A DNA stretch of 64,000 nucleotides from Pirellulales bacterium (GCA_022844125.1 JALHMI010000001.1:370581-434580), one strand, 5' to 3'. Shown: positions 1-9,964, numbered from the stretch's first letter. The notes: a model not told the origin generated them from the sequence alone. Numbers and translations are program-made.

Positions 1-87
1 CCCTGACGCTGCCCTTTATCCCTGACGCTGCCCTTTATCCCTGACGCTGCCCTTTATCCCTGACGCTGCCCTTTATCCCTGACGCTG
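1..87. repeat. 19-bp tandem repeat, at least 4.6 copies
   Basis: The unit CCCTGACGCTGCCCTTTAT occurs four times without mismatch, at 1-19, 20-38, 39-57 and 58-76, and an 11-base partial copy follows at 77-87. The array is cut by the window edge, so its full length is unknown. Its right end overlaps the last codons and stop codon of rpmJ, so the unit looks like an expansion of the rpmJ 3' end into the spacer before the next gene (rpsM in the usual order). Confidence 0.95.
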
Positions 88-186
88 CTTGTGCCTGGGA
101 TTGCTGCAGACCACGAACACCACACCCCGGCGGCGGACGATCTTGCAATTCTCACAAATTCGCTTAACGCTGGCGCGGACTTTCAT
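73..186 (-). CDS. rpmJ: 50S ribosomal protein L36
   Basis: Encodes a 37-residue protein of the usual L36 length and sequence (starts [14 protein letters not shown], ends RHKQRQG). It has the family's zinc ligands: Cys11, Cys14, a third Cys near residue 27 and His32. L36 is a small zinc-binding component of the large ribosomal subunit. The ATG is at 184-186 and the stop codon lies inside the first full copy of the 19-bp tandem array. In many bacteria infA sits between map and rpmJ; the 207 bp between them here hold no infA-like frame, so infA must be elsewhere. Confidence 0.95.
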   Translation of the reverse strand: MKVRASVKRICENCKIVRRRGVVFVVCSNPRHKQRQG

Positions 187-242
187 GACTCGCTTTCAAC
201 TTGCCCCAACTGTCGGGAGCGGCTAATGGTCCAAAGCACTTG

Positions 243-272
243 AATATATCGCGGGACGCCCGCGAGGTACAA
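243..272 (-). promoter_or_regulatory. Possible promoter upstream of rpmJ
   Basis: On the minus strand TTGTAC is followed after 18 bp by TATATT. A perfect palindrome with 6-bp arms, CGCGGGACGCCCGCG at 250-264, fills most of the spacer. It would start a transcript about 50 nt before rpmJ, in the gap where infA is usually found. The -35 match is poor, so this is tentative. Confidence 0.3.
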
Positions 273-393
273 GGCCCCTGGGGCGAAGAAAATATGTCTC
301 TGGCACGCGGCTTTGACCGGACCCAACGGGGAGCGGTCGCAAGCGGCGTTTTTGCCGGTTTTCTCGGTCGTGGGCGGCACTTTTTCGGAGCCG

Positions 394-1188
394 CTAGCTG
401 GGAATCTCCTCGCCTTCGCGAGGCGCCCCGGTCAGCACCCAGGGGCCGTTTTCCGTAATGGCGATCGTATGTTCGAAATGGGCGCTGGGTTTCGCGTCTT
501 GAGTAGCCTGAGTCCAGTAGTCCGGCAGACTTTTGACGTGCTTTGAGCCCATGTTGACCATCGGTTCGACAGCAATCACGAGCCCCGGTTCGAGCGCAAA
601 ATCGCCGTTCCGCCGCAACTGGGCACTGACAAAATTGGGGACCTGGGGATCTTCGTGCATCTCCCGGCCGATTCCATGGCCCACGAAGCTCTCAACCACC
701 GAAAAGCCGGCGTCGCGAACATATGTGCCCATTTCTGAGGCCACTTCGCTCCAGCGACTGCGTTTGCCCATCAGGTCAATGGCCAGTTGCAGCACCCCAT
801 CCGTCACGTCCAACAGGCGTTGCACTTCCGGCTCGATTTGGCCGACCGGTCGGGTGATCGCCGAGTCGCCACACCAGCCCTCGTATTTGCAGCCGGTGTC
901 GATGCTGACCACGTCCCCCTCGCGCAATACGCGCTTCCCGGGAATTCCGTGCACCACTTCGTCGTTGACCGAGATGCAGCAGACCGCGGGAAACGGGACT
1001 TTGCCGGGCACCCCCTTAAACAGCGGAATGGCGCGATGGGCTTCAAAGAACTCCTCGACCGCGGCGTCAATCTCTCCGGTGGTGGCGCCGGGCTTCACCA
1101 GTTCCGCAGCAACCTGGTGCGCCTTCCAGACGAGCAAGCCCGCCTTCCGCATTTGACTGATTTCACGCTGTGAACGCAGGATGTGCAC
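394..1188 (-). CDS. map: Methionine aminopeptidase, type I
   Basis: Removes the initiator methionine from nascent proteins in the cytoplasm. The M24 pita-bread fold is recognisable, with the five metal ligands at Asp97, Asp108, His171, Glu208 and Glu239 (motifs SIDTG, CGDSA, GHGIG, AVEP, FEHT). I chose the GTG at 1186-1188, which gives 264 residues beginning MHILRSQREISQMRKAG, the family's normal start. An in-frame TTG at 1206 would add six residues, and it too has a purine-rich stretch upstream, so the start is not certain. It follows adk, as in many spc operons. Confidence 0.95.
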   Translation of the reverse strand: MHILRSQREISQMRKAGLLVWKAHQVAAELVKPGATTGEIDAAVEEFFEAHRAIPLFKGVPGKVPFPAVCCISVNDEVVHGIPGKRVLREGDVVSIDTGCKYEGWCGDSAITRPVGQIEPEVQRLLDVTDGVLQLAIDLMGKRSRWSEVASEMGTYVRDAGFSVVESFVGHGIGREMHEDPQVPNFVSAQLRRNGDFALEPGLVIAVEPMVNMGSKHVKSLPDYWTQATQDAKPSAHFEHTIAITENGPWVLTGAPREGEEIPS

Positions 1189-1311
1189 GCTCGGGTTCCC
1201 TTGCAATCGATTCTCTTCCGAAGCGGCTTACACCGCCCCAGGCTCGGGGCCTCGCCCGACACTCGCTTACCGCGGCGCCGCTGGCCCCTTTCAATATGCT
1301 ATGCCGCCGCT

Positions 1312-1878
1312 CTACAGAGCAACTCTGTCTTTATCGATGACGGCTTTGACTCGCTGGAACACCTCGTCCGGCGTACCCTGGCCATCCACCGTGCGGAGCA
1401 GGTTCCGCCGGCTGTAATACTCCGACAACGGCGCGGTCTGGCGCTCGTACTCTTCCAGACGACGACGAACAATTTCCGGCTGATCGTCTTTGCGGCCCCG
1501 AGCCGCCAGTCGCCGAATTAGCTCATCAGCGTCGGCCGTCAGCTCCAGCACCAGGTCGAGCGGCGTGCCGCGTGAGCCCAGAATCTGGTCGAGCGTTTCG
1601 GCCTGACCCAGCGTGCGCGGAAAACCGTCCAGCAGGTAACCTCGCTTACAGTCTTCGGCCATGAGCCGATCTGTCACCAGATTGAGCATCAGCTCGTCAG
1701 GCACGAGCTCTCCCGAATCCATGTAGCGATCGGCCTGTTTGCCGAGCTCTGTTTGCTCGGCACAGGCGATGCGCAGCATCTCGCCGGTGGAGAGATGGAT
1801 GATGCCCAGATGGCGAACCAGCCGCTCAGACTGAGTACCTTTTCCGACGCCGGGCGGACCGATGAAAACTAACCGCAT
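1312..1878 (-). CDS. adk: Adenylate kinase
   Basis: Interconverts ATP plus AMP with two ADP. The N-terminal P-loop GPPGVGKGTQ, the AMP-binding segment around LSTGEMLR and the GFPRT motif are clear. At 188 residues it is shorter than E. coli Adk (214). The stretch after LAARGRKDDQPE shows a short lid rather than the long or zinc-bearing lid. The ATG at 1876-1878 gives the canonical MRLVFIGPPG start; an upstream in-frame extension to 1911 looks non-coding. It lies between secY and map, the conserved spc-operon position. Confidence 0.95.
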   Translation of the reverse strand: MRLVFIGPPGVGKGTQSERLVRHLGIIHLSTGEMLRIACAEQTELGKQADRYMDSGELVPDELMLNLVTDRLMAEDCKRGYLLDGFPRTLGQAETLDQILGSRGTPLDLVLELTADADELIRRLAARGRKDDQPEIVRRRLEEYERQTAPLSEYYSRRNLLRTVDGQGTPDEVFQRVKAVIDKDRVAL

Positions 1879-1942
1879 GGTGTCTCGTCTTTCCCGCCCA
1901 GTGCACGGCATGCACCTCCTGTCATGCCGCGCGGAAGCATCT

Positions 1943-3283
<1,341 letters not shown>

Positions 3284-3437
3284 GGCGAATGGTCCGTCCT
3301 TCGTGGAGCCACCAGCGGCACCGCCGGCGGCGCATGGCCGTTGGGTCTTAGGTTGCTCGTCCTGGAGAGGGCAAGCGGAATTGCGATGCGCGAATTAGAA
3401 CGATCCTCGCCGTCCGACTCAAGGGCGGAAAGAGTGG

Positions 3438-3932
3438 CTACTTGCCCGCGGCCTTGCGGCTTTTGGCCGGCCGAGGGGCTACTTTCTTGGGGATCACGTT
3501 CACTTCGCCTCCGGCCTTTTGAATCTTCTCAAGAGCCGAGGCACTGAAGCGGTGGGCCGTAATCTTGAGCTTCTTGGTCAGCTCGCCGCCGCCCAGGATC
3601 TTCAGCTCGTCGTAACGTCCCTTGGCCAGGTCCTTCGCCTTCAGGCTATCCATGGTGACTTCTTCACCATCGGCAAAGGCGGCACTCAGGGCGCCCACGT
3701 TCACCGAGGCCACGGTCTTGCCGAATGCGTTATGGAATCCGCGCTTGGGGATGCGGCGAATGAGCGGGCTGGCACCACCTTCGAAGATCGCCGGTGCGCT
3801 CCAACCGGCCAACTGACCCTGGCCCTTGTGGCCGCGGCCGCTGGTCTTGCCGTGGCCGCTGCCCGGGCCGCGACCGATTCGCTTCTTCTTCTTGTGCTTG
3901 TGAATACCGCGATTGACTTCGGCCAGATTCAT
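3438..3932 (-). CDS. rplO: 50S ribosomal protein L15
   Basis: A late-assembly large-subunit protein of 164 residues, slightly longer than usual. The Gly/Lys/Arg-rich N-terminal segment (KKKKRIGRGPGSGHGKTSGRGHKGQ) and the C-terminal IPKK region are typical. Its ATG overlaps the rpsE stop codon by 4 bp (ATGA). This leaves no room for rpmD (L30), which normally lies between these two genes; L30 loss is known in several bacterial lineages. The two genes are therefore likely to be translationally coupled. Confidence 0.97.
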   Translation of the reverse strand: MNLAEVNRGIHKHKKKKRIGRGPGSGHGKTSGRGHKGQGQLAGWSAPAIFEGGASPLIRRIPKRGFHNAFGKTVASVNVGALSAAFADGEEVTMDSLKAKDLAKGRYDELKILGGGELTKKLKITAHRFSASALEKIQKAGGEVNVIPKKVAPRPAKSRKAAGK

Positions 3933-4414
3933 ACCAGCGAAACTCCCCGCAGACGCTCGATGTCCGAACGCGTGCGCAATTGCTTGAGGGCCTCGATCGA
4001 GGCTTTGACCAGATTGACCGGGTTATTCGAGCCGAAGCTCTTGGTCAGGATGTTGTGAATGCCAGCGGCTTCGCAAACCGCACGCACGGCGTCGCCGGCG
4101 ATCACGCCGGTACCGGCCGAGGCGGGAACCAGCACCACGCGGGCGGCGCCAAAGCGGCCTTCGACCTGGTGCGGAATGGTTCCCGCATCGAGCGAGATCT
4201 CGAACATGCTTCGCGAACCGTCCTTGACGGCCTTCTCCACGCTGGGCGGAACTTCATTGGCCTTGCCATAGCCCCAGCCGACCTTGCCACGACCGTTGCC
4301 GACCACGACCATGGCCGCGAAGCTGAAGCGGCGACCACCTTTGACCACCGCGGCGCACCGCTTGATCTTGATCACCTTGTCGATCAGTTCGCCGCGATTG
4401 CTGTTTTCTGCCAC
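3929..4414 (-). CDS. rpsE: 30S ribosomal protein S5
   Basis: A 161-residue small-subunit protein that contributes to decoding accuracy. The double-stranded-RNA-binding-like N-terminal fold (VVKGGRRFSFAAMVVVGNG) and the C-terminal S5 domain (GSNNPVNLVKA) are present. The start is GTG at 4412-4414, supported by GAGGAG six bases upstream. It overlaps rplO by 4 bp and lies about 150 bp downstream of rplR. Confidence 0.97.
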   Translation of the reverse strand: MAENSNRGELIDKVIKIKRCAAVVKGGRRFSFAAMVVVGNGRGKVGWGYGKANEVPPSVEKAVKDGSRSMFEISLDAGTIPHQVEGRFGAARVVLVPASAGTGVIAGDAVRAVCEAAGIHNILTKSFGSNNPVNLVKASIEALKQLRTRSDIERLRGVSLV

Positions 4415-4561
4415 CTGTCACTCCTCGAGCCCGCCGGGCTCGCGATGCTTCTCTTGCGTTTGTCGAAACGTGATTTTAATCGCTGCCGCCTGTCCAGGAA
4501 CGCCGCTGTTACGGTTCGTTCGCTAAATCCAGGGTCGGGCAGCCTGCTGTTTAGTACTCGC

Positions 4562-4930
4562 TTAAAAGTCCAAGCCGGCCTCGCGGGCGGCATTGGCCAG
4601 GGCGGCCACGCGGCCGTGATACTGATTCGAACCGCGGTCGAACGCGACCTGAGTCACGCCCGCCGCCTTGGCCCGCTCGGCAATCGCCTTACCGATGGCC
4701 GTCGCCGCGGCCACGTTGCCGCCGTACTTCAGTCCACCGAGGAGGTCCTTGTCGACCGTGCTGGCCGAGGCCAAGGTCCGGCCGCTGGCGTCGTCGATCA
4801 CCTGCGCGTACACGTGCTTGTGGCTGCGGAAAACCGACAACCGCGGACGTTCGGCGGTGCCGCGAACGCGTTTGCGAACCCGGTATGCCCGGCGCTGGCG
4901 CTGCTGTAATGTTGCTCGTTCGTGATTCAC
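4562..4930 (-). CDS. rplR: 50S ribosomal protein L18
   Basis: A 122-residue protein that binds 5S rRNA in the central protuberance. The pattern [20 protein letters not shown] is the family signature, and the C-terminal [23 protein letters not shown] is typical. The start codon is GTG at 4928-4930 ([10 protein letters not shown]). It lies between rplF and rpsE, as in the standard spc order. Confidence 0.96.
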   Translation of the reverse strand: MNHERATLQQRQRRAYRVRKRVRGTAERPRLSVFRSHKHVYAQVIDDASGRTLASASTVDKDLLGGLKYGGNVAAATAIGKAIAERAKAAGVTQVAFDRGSNQYHGRVAALANAAREAGLDF

Positions 4931-5042
4931 TGTTTGTTTCTCGCTTCAAAACGACCAAAGGGCATCGAACGACGAGATTGGCCGCTCGTTCATCCTCAAG
5001 CCTTCTGACTTTATCCTTCCCAACTACTTCGCCGACGCATGA

Positions 5043-5588
5043 CTACTTTGTCATTGCCTTGCCGGCCTTGCGGCGGACGACTTCGCCGTCGTAGCGAATG
5101 CCCTTGCCTTTGTAAGGCTCCGGCTTGCGCACGGCCCGGGCTTCGGCGGCGAACTGGCCCACCAGCTGCTTGTCGCTTCCCTTGATGACGACGTGCGTCT
5201 GGTCCGGGCAGGTGACCGTGAGACCCGCGGGAATCGGCAGGTGCACTTCGTTTGCAAAGCCAACGCGCAGCTGCAGCATGCCTTTCTGCACGGCGGCCAG
5301 GTAACCGACGCCAACGATCTCGAGCTTCTTTTCGTAACCCTTCGTCACGCCTTCGACCATATTGCTGATCACGGCACGCGTCAGTCCGTGCAGGGCGCGG
5401 GACAGGCGGCTGTCATCCTTCCGTGCGATGACGACCTCCTTCTTGTCGGCGTCGACGGCAACGGACACTTCGGGACGCAGGTCCCAGTCGAGTTTGCCCA
5501 ACGGGCCTTCGACCGTGACTTTATCCGGCTTCACGTCGATCTTCACGTTCGACGGCAGCGGTACAGGTTGTTTTCCGATACGAGACAT
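5043..5588 (-). CDS. rplF: 50S ribosomal protein L6
   Basis: A 181-residue large-subunit protein near the factor-binding centre. Two L6 domains are visible, ending with the conserved EPYKGKGIRY segment. The ATG at 5586-5588 gives the canonical MSRIGKQPVPLP start, so I discard the 13-residue upstream extension. It follows rpsH by 45 bp. Confidence 0.97.
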   Translation of the reverse strand: MSRIGKQPVPLPSNVKIDVKPDKVTVEGPLGKLDWDLRPEVSVAVDADKKEVVIARKDDSRLSRALHGLTRAVISNMVEGVTKGYEKKLEIVGVGYLAAVQKGMLQLRVGFANEVHLPIPAGLTVTCPDQTHVVIKGSDKQLVGQFAAEARAVRKPEPYKGKGIRYDGEVVRRKAGKAMTK

Positions 5589-5633
5589 GGCTGAATCACC
5601 TTGTGGCCGCGCTCTTGAAGCCGGCATGCTTGT

Positions 5634-6029
5634 TTACCACAGTTCGCAGAGCACTTCGCCGCCCAGGTTTCGCTGGCGGGCTTCGCGGTCGCTGACCACG
5701 CCCCGGCTGGTGCTGATGATCGAAATGCCGAGTCCATTCAGCACCGGACGCAGTCCGGTGGCATGACGGTAGACGCGGCGACCCGGCTTGCTGACGCGCT
5801 TAATGTGACGAATCACACGCTCACCATTGGGGCCGTACTTCAATTCCAGGCGCAACTCGGGCACCGGCTCACCAGAGACTTCTTCATAGCCCCAGATGTA
5901 GCCCTCGCGCTTGAGCACCTCGGCGAGTCCGCGCTTCACCTTCGACAGCGGCATCGTTACGCTGGTCTTTTCCACGCGCACCGCATTGCGGATGCGGGTG
6001 AGCATATCGGCGATGGGGTCGGTCATCAT
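5634..6029 (-). CDS. rpsH: 30S ribosomal protein S8
   Basis: A 131-residue primary 16S rRNA-binding protein of the 30S platform. It starts MMTDPIADMLTRIRNA and contains the C-terminal signature GLGISIISTSRGVVSDREAR. Two adjacent ATG codons (6027-6029 and 6024-6026) could start it. In E. coli S8 represses the spc operon; no matching target was found here. Confidence 0.97.
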   Translation of the reverse strand: MMTDPIADMLTRIRNAVRVEKTSVTMPLSKVKRGLAEVLKREGYIWGYEEVSGEPVPELRLELKYGPNGERVIRHIKRVSKPGRRVYRHATGLRPVLNGLGISIISTSRGVVSDREARQRNLGGEVLCELW

Positions 6030-6047
6030 GTTAGCTAAATTCCCCTA

Positions 6048-6233
6048 TTACCAACTCGCCTTTTTGACGCCGGGAATCAAGCCTTCGTCGGCTAATTTCC
6101 GGAAGCAGATTCGGCAGATTCCAAACTTGCGATACACGGCCCGCGGACGCCCACAAATCTTGCACCGCCGCACGAGACGGCTGCTGTACTTGGGGGTTTC
6201 CTTGGCCTTGGCAATCTTCGATTTACTTGCCAT
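6048..6233 (-). CDS. rpsN: 30S ribosomal protein S14, zinc-binding form
   Basis: A 61-residue short S14 of the C+ (zinc-binding) type. Four cysteines in two CxxC pairs, at 24/27 and 40/43, form the zinc site. It acts in the 30S head. Only 18 bp separate it from the following rpsH. The zinc-independent 100-residue type is not in this window. Confidence 0.97.
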   Translation of the reverse strand: MASKSKIAKAKETPKYSSRLVRRCKICGRPRAVYRKFGICRICFRKLADEGLIPGVKKASW

Positions 6234-6314
6234 GCACGTTTCCTACTGGATTCGATTACGACGTTGTTCGCTACGGTCCGGCAGCACACGGGCTGCCACT
6301 TTGATTCAACTGGT

Positions 6315-6959
6315 TCAGGCGGCGCCCACGGCTGTTTTCTTCCCGCCGCTGTCGGCGGTTTCGTCCGTCTTGAACGGCATTCCGAAGGCCTTCAGCATCT
6401 CGCGCGACTCGTCATCGCTCTTGGTGCCTCCGACCACGAAGGTCACGTTCATGCCTTGCGGTCGCACAAACTTGTCAGGATTGAGCTCCGGGAACACGAG
6501 CTGTTCGGTGAGACCCAGGCTGTAGTTGCCGTTGCCGTCGAACGCCTTCGGATTCAGTCCGCGAAAGTCGCGCACTCGCGGCAAAGCCAGCGAGATCAAC
6601 CGATCCAGGAACTCGTACATCCGCGGTCCGCGAATCGTGACCTTGGCGCCAATCGGCAGGTTCTCGCGGAGCTTGAAGTTGGCGATCGCTTTGCGGCTCT
6701 TGGTAACCAGGGCCTTTTGACCCGTGATCTGCGAGAGCGCCGCGGCGGCCTCTTCAATGTGTTTCTTTTCGCTGATCGCGCTTCCGACGCCCATGCTCAC
6801 AACGATCTTCTCGAGCTTGGGCAGAGCATGGGGATTCGAGCGACCGAGCGTCTTGGCGAGCGCCGGAAGAATCTCCTTCTGGTACCGCTCCCAAAGGCGC
6901 GGCGGAACGGCCTGAGCCTGTTCGCCGGCGGCTTCTGCAGCTTTTGTTTTCTTGGCCAT
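6315..6959 (-). CDS. rplE: 50S ribosomal protein L5
   Basis: A 5S rRNA-binding protein. At 214 residues it is longer than the usual 179, because of an Ala/Gln-rich N-terminal tail of about 18 residues and a C-terminal tail of about 20 residues. The core contains RLWERYQKEI, KLEKIVVSMGVG and the conserved IRGPRMYEFLDRL and RDFRGLNPKAFDG motifs. The ATG is at 6957-6959. It lies between rplX and rpsN. Confidence 0.96.
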   Translation of the reverse strand: MAKKTKAAEAAGEQAQAVPPRLWERYQKEILPALAKTLGRSNPHALPKLEKIVVSMGVGSAISEKKHIEEAAAALSQITGQKALVTKSRKAIANFKLRENLPIGAKVTIRGPRMYEFLDRLISLALPRVRDFRGLNPKAFDGNGNYSLGLTEQLVFPELNPDKFVRPQGMNVTFVVGGTKSDDESREMLKAFGMPFKTDETADSGGKKTAVGAA

Positions 6960-7011
6960 GGTTACTATCGCTTACGTTGACTGACTTGCGGTTGGATTGC
7001 TTGCGGATGGC

Positions 7012-7356
7012 TTACTTGTGGGCGTGCGACTTGTGGGCCGGCGCGATTACGCCGATCGCCGAACCGCACTTCTTGCAGAACCGCTCTTTTCCGCCGTCGT
7101 CCTTGAAGCGCGCCCCGGTCCGCGTCGGCTGGTTGCACGACGTGCACACCAGGAGCACGTTCGACAGGCTGATCGGCATCTCCTTCGAAAGCCGGCCACC
7201 CTGGGGATTCTTCTGGCTGCGGCGGATATGCCGATAGACGCGATTCACGCCTTCGACGATCACGCGATTCTCGTCACGCAGCACCTTCAACACTCGGCCG
7301 CGGACTTTGTCCTCGCCAGAGATGACCTGCACGATGTCGTCTACTTTGATGTGCAT
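7012..7356 (-). CDS. rplX: 50S ribosomal protein L24
   Basis: A 114-residue assembly initiator of the large subunit, with the KOW motif near the N-terminus (VISGEDKVRGRVLKVL). The C-terminal half carries CTSC and CKKC pairs that probably form a zinc ribbon, as in many bacterial L24 proteins. The start overlaps the rplN stop codon by one base (TGATG), which implies translational coupling. Confidence 0.97.
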   Translation of the reverse strand: MHIKVDDIVQVISGEDKVRGRVLKVLRDENRVIVEGVNRVYRHIRRSQKNPQGGRLSKEMPISLSNVLLVCTSCNQPTRTGARFKDDGGKERFCKKCGSAIGVIAPAHKSHAHK

Positions 7357-7724
7357 CAGACCACCTCGCTCGCGAGGCTCACAATTTTCATAAAGTTGCG
7401 ATCACGCAGTTCACGGGCCACGGCGCCAAAGATGCGCGTGCCACGCGGGTTGCGATCGTTATCAATAATCACAATGGCGTTATTGTCGAAACGCACATAG
7501 CTCCCGTCGGCCCGGCGAGTGGGTTTCCTGCAGCGGACGATCACTCCCTTGACGACGCTCTTCTTCTTGACGTCGCTACCGGGAATCACCGACTTCACGC
7601 TGCAGATGATCACGTCGCCCAGCCCGGCGGTCCGCCGGTGAGTGCCGCCGAGCACCTTGATACACATGACCTCTTTGGCCCCTGTGTTGTCGGCGACGCT
7701 CAACCTGGTCTGCATCTGGATCAT
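7356..7724 (-). CDS. rplN: 50S ribosomal protein L14
   Basis: A 122-residue beta-barrel protein at the subunit interface. The start [19 protein letters not shown] and the central [22 protein letters not shown] segment are diagnostic. It opens the segment corresponding to the classic spc operon, but here it directly continues the S10 segment with a gap of about 90 bp after rpsQ. No separate promoter was evident. Confidence 0.98.
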   Translation of the reverse strand: MIQMQTRLSVADNTGAKEVMCIKVLGGTHRRTAGLGDVIICSVKSVIPGSDVKKKSVVKGVIVRCRKPTRRADGSYVRFDNNAIVIIDNDRNPRGTRIFGAVARELRDRNFMKIVSLASEVV

Positions 7725-7816
7725 GGCTGGTCTTACCTGTCTTGCACTTGCTCTCTCGTCACACCGACTCGGCCTGGCAGCCGACCGCGGCGGACACGTG
7801 TTTCTGGTTCAGAACC

Positions 7817-8122
7817 CTAGGCGAGTTCGTCTTCTCCGTCACGTCGGTGGGCCGCCTTCATCGCGGCGATATCGACCAACTGGCTCTTGCTCACCACGCG
7901 GACCAACTCCCAACGCTTTGTCTTGCTGCGCGGACGCGATTCGCGAATCTCGACCGTGTCACCCAGGTGACACTCTTCGGCCTCATCGTGGACGTGGCAC
8001 ACCGTCTTGCGGTGCATGATCTTGCCGTACTTCGGATGGCGAACCAGTCGCGGGATCTCCACGCGGCGGGTCTTGGCCACCTTGTCGCTCGTCACGACGC
8101 CAATCGAAACTTGTTTCGGCAT
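7817..8122 (-). CDS. rpsQ: 30S ribosomal protein S17
   Basis: A 101-residue primary 16S rRNA-binding protein with an OB fold ([46 protein letters not shown]). It is longer than the usual 80-90 residues because of a charged C-terminal tail ([14 protein letters not shown]). It follows rpmC by 15 bp. Confidence 0.97.
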   Translation of the reverse strand: MPKQVSIGVVTSDKVAKTRRVEIPRLVRHPKYGKIMHRKTVCHVHDEAEECHLGDTVEIRESRPRSKTKRWELVRVVSKSQLVDIAAMKAAHRRDGEDELA

Positions 8123-8137
8123 GTCTGGTGCTCTCGC

Positions 8138-8347
8138 TTACTTGGCAGCGGCGGCCTTACCGACCCGCTGTGTCTGAATGGTCTTGCAACGGGCAATCAA
8201 CTGACGCGCCTTCCGCAGTTCGCTCGGCGCATCGAGCTTCTCGGTCTGCTGCTGAATCCGCATCTTGAACAGGCTTTCCGTTGCTTCTTTGAGCGTGAGC
8301 GAAAGTTGCTCGTCGCTCATCTCGCGTAGTTCGCTGGCCTTCGTCAT
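8138..8347 (-). CDS. rpmC: 50S ribosomal protein L29
   Basis: A 69-residue two-helix protein near the exit-tunnel rim that forms part of the docking surface for SRP and trigger factor. The N-terminus MTKASELREMSDEQL and the central LFKMRIQQQTEKLD are typical. It lies between rplP and rpsQ. Confidence 0.96.
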   Translation of the reverse strand: MTKASELREMSDEQLSLTLKEATESLFKMRIQQQTEKLDAPSELRKARQLIARCKTIQTQRVGKAAAAK

Positions 8348-8412
8348 GACTCTTCAATCCAACTCGTTGTTCTTGATCCTGCTCAAGCACTCAACCGCCC
8401 GACGCCGAATGC

Positions 8413-8829
8413 CTAGACCGCCCGCCGACGCACGAAGCGCACTCGCACCGGCATCTTGTGGGCCAGTCGCGAAAAGCACATCCGGGCCGCTTCCTCGCTC
8501 ACGCCGCCGATTTCGTACAGCACGGTGCCAGGTCGCACGACGGCGGCCCAGAATTCCGGCTCACCCTTACCCTTACCCATCCGGGTTTCGAGCGGGATGC
8601 TGGTGATCGACTTATGCGGGAAGACGCGGATATATAGCCGCCCCTCGCTGCGCAAGTACTGCGAAGCGGCGACGCGGCCGGCCTCAATCGTCTGGGCGCT
8701 GACCCAACCACCTTGCGTGGCTTGCAGGCCGAAGTCGCCGAAGACGACGCGGTTACCCCGCGTGGCCTTACCTTTTATACGTCCTCTTTGGCTTTTTCGG
8801 TGCTTGACCCTCTTGGGCATCAACGCCAT
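8413..8829 (-). CDS. rplP: 50S ribosomal protein L16
   Basis: A 138-residue protein that contacts the A-site tRNA and is needed for late 50S assembly. It starts MALMPKRVKHRKSQRGRIKG. I used the ATG at 8827-8829; a second ATG at 8818-8820 is possible. Either start lies inside the 3' end of rpsC, an overlap of 62 or 53 bp in a different frame. The upstream in-frame extension to 8877 has no L16 similarity. Confidence 0.95.
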   Translation of the reverse strand: MALMPKRVKHRKSQRGRIKGKATRGNRVVFGDFGLQATQGGWVSAQTIEAGRVAASQYLRSEGRLYIRVFPHKSITSIPLETRMGKGKGEPEFWAAVVRPGTVLYEIGGVSEEAARMCFSRLAHKMPVRVRFVRRRAV

Positions 8830-9466
8830 CGGTCTCGTCCTCGTGATACATGCCTTGGTTGACCCACACCTGGACACCGATGTGCCCCTGGGGCGTCATG
8901 GCCTCAGTGAATCCGTAATCGATCTTGGCCCGCAGCGTGGAGAGCGGCAGCGAACCGGCATTGGCCTTTTCGCAACGCGCCATTTCCGAACCGCCGAGCC
9001 GACCTGAAAGCTGAATCTTGATTCCCTTCGCGCCGGCTTCCATCGTGGTTTCCATCGCCCGCTTCATGCAGCGGCGGAAACTGGCCCGCTTGGCGAGCTG
9101 CTCCGAGATGTCCTCCGCCACGAGCTGGGCGTAAATCTCCGGTCGCGAAATCTCCTCAATCTTGATGTTGATCCTGCGGCCGATCAGGTTCTGCAACTCT
9201 TCCTGCAGACGCTCGACCTCTTGACCCTTGCGACCGATGATGATGCCCGGACGCGCGGTGAACAGGATGACCTTCACTTCGTCCCGGGTGCGCTCGATCT
9301 CGATCTTCGGAATGCCGGCGAACTTGTACTTGTCTTTGACGAACTTGCGGAGCTTGCGATCTTCGAGCAGCAGGTTCGAAAACTCCTGCTTCGAGGCATA
9401 CCAGCGGCTTTTCCAGCCGACCATGATGCCCGTCCGAAAGCCGGTTGGATTGACTTTTTGACCCAT
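8768..9466 (-). CDS. rpsC: 30S ribosomal protein S3
   Basis: A 232-residue protein at the mRNA entry channel with a KH domain (GRKGQEVERLQEELQ around the GxxG loop) and a C-terminal S3 domain (IQLSGRLGGSEMAR). The ATG at 9464-9466 gives the canonical MGQKVNPTGFR start. The last 20 or so residues (DAQEGQAPKKPKRTYKR) are encoded by DNA that also encodes the start of L16. Confidence 0.97.
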   Translation of the reverse strand: MGQKVNPTGFRTGIMVGWKSRWYASKQEFSNLLLEDRKLRKFVKDKYKFAGIPKIEIERTRDEVKVILFTARPGIIIGRKGQEVERLQEELQNLIGRRINIKIEEISRPEIYAQLVAEDISEQLAKRASFRRCMKRAMETTMEAGAKGIKIQLSGRLGGSEMARCEKANAGSLPLSTLRAKIDYGFTEAMTPQGHIGVQVWVNQGMYHEDETDGVDAQEGQAPKKPKRTYKR

Positions 9467-9550
9467 TGCTGTGCTCTCGTTTCCGCGCTGTTGGTCCACG
9501 ATGTCCGCGAACCGACTGAACTGTTTTGACTGACTTCGAACTGTCTTGAC

Positions 9551-9889
9551 TTACTTCGAAACGGTGTCCACCGAAACGTGAATGTGCGCCATCCGCCGCT
9601 TGATCATGAACGCCATGCCACGGGCCCGCGGACGAATCCGCTTGAACATCGGGCCGCCGTCCACGCGCGCGTCAACCACGACCAGGTCGCTGACGCTGGG
9701 CGCCCGCCGATCCTCGGCGTTGCCCAGCGCGCTCTTCAAGACCTTCTCGATCAGCCGCGCACCGCGCTGGGGCTGATACTTGAGCAGGTCGAGCGCCTCG
9801 TCGGCGTGCTTGCCGCGAATCAAGTCGGCCAGCGGCCGCACCTTGCGGGCACTGATCCGAGCGTATTTGTGAACGGCTGTGTAGGCCAT
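9551..9889 (-). CDS. rplV: 50S ribosomal protein L22
   Basis: A 112-residue protein whose beta-hairpin lines the exit tunnel, a macrolide-resistance site. The sequence KYARISARKVRPLADLIRGK and the hairpin segment FKRIRPRARGMAFMIKRR are family signatures. The ATG is at 9887-9889. It lies between rpsS and rpsC. Confidence 0.97.
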   Translation of the reverse strand: MAYTAVHKYARISARKVRPLADLIRGKHADEALDLLKYQPQRGARLIEKVLKSALGNAEDRRAPSVSDLVVVDARVDGGPMFKRIRPRARGMAFMIKRRMAHIHVSVDTVSK

Positions 9890-9964
9890 TGCTTCGTTCT
9901 CTCTCGTTTGAATAGCACCGTCGGCAGCTTCTTAACCGACTGCCCGCGAGCTCCACGTCAACTG

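Noticed and set aside
1-87. CRISPR-like array
   Set aside because: The repeats are directly adjacent with no spacers; it is a simple tandem array.
183-380. 65-codon minus-strand frame between map and rpmJ, considered as infA
   Set aside because: Sequence does not resemble IF1 (no OB-fold motif), and it overlaps the rpmJ start.
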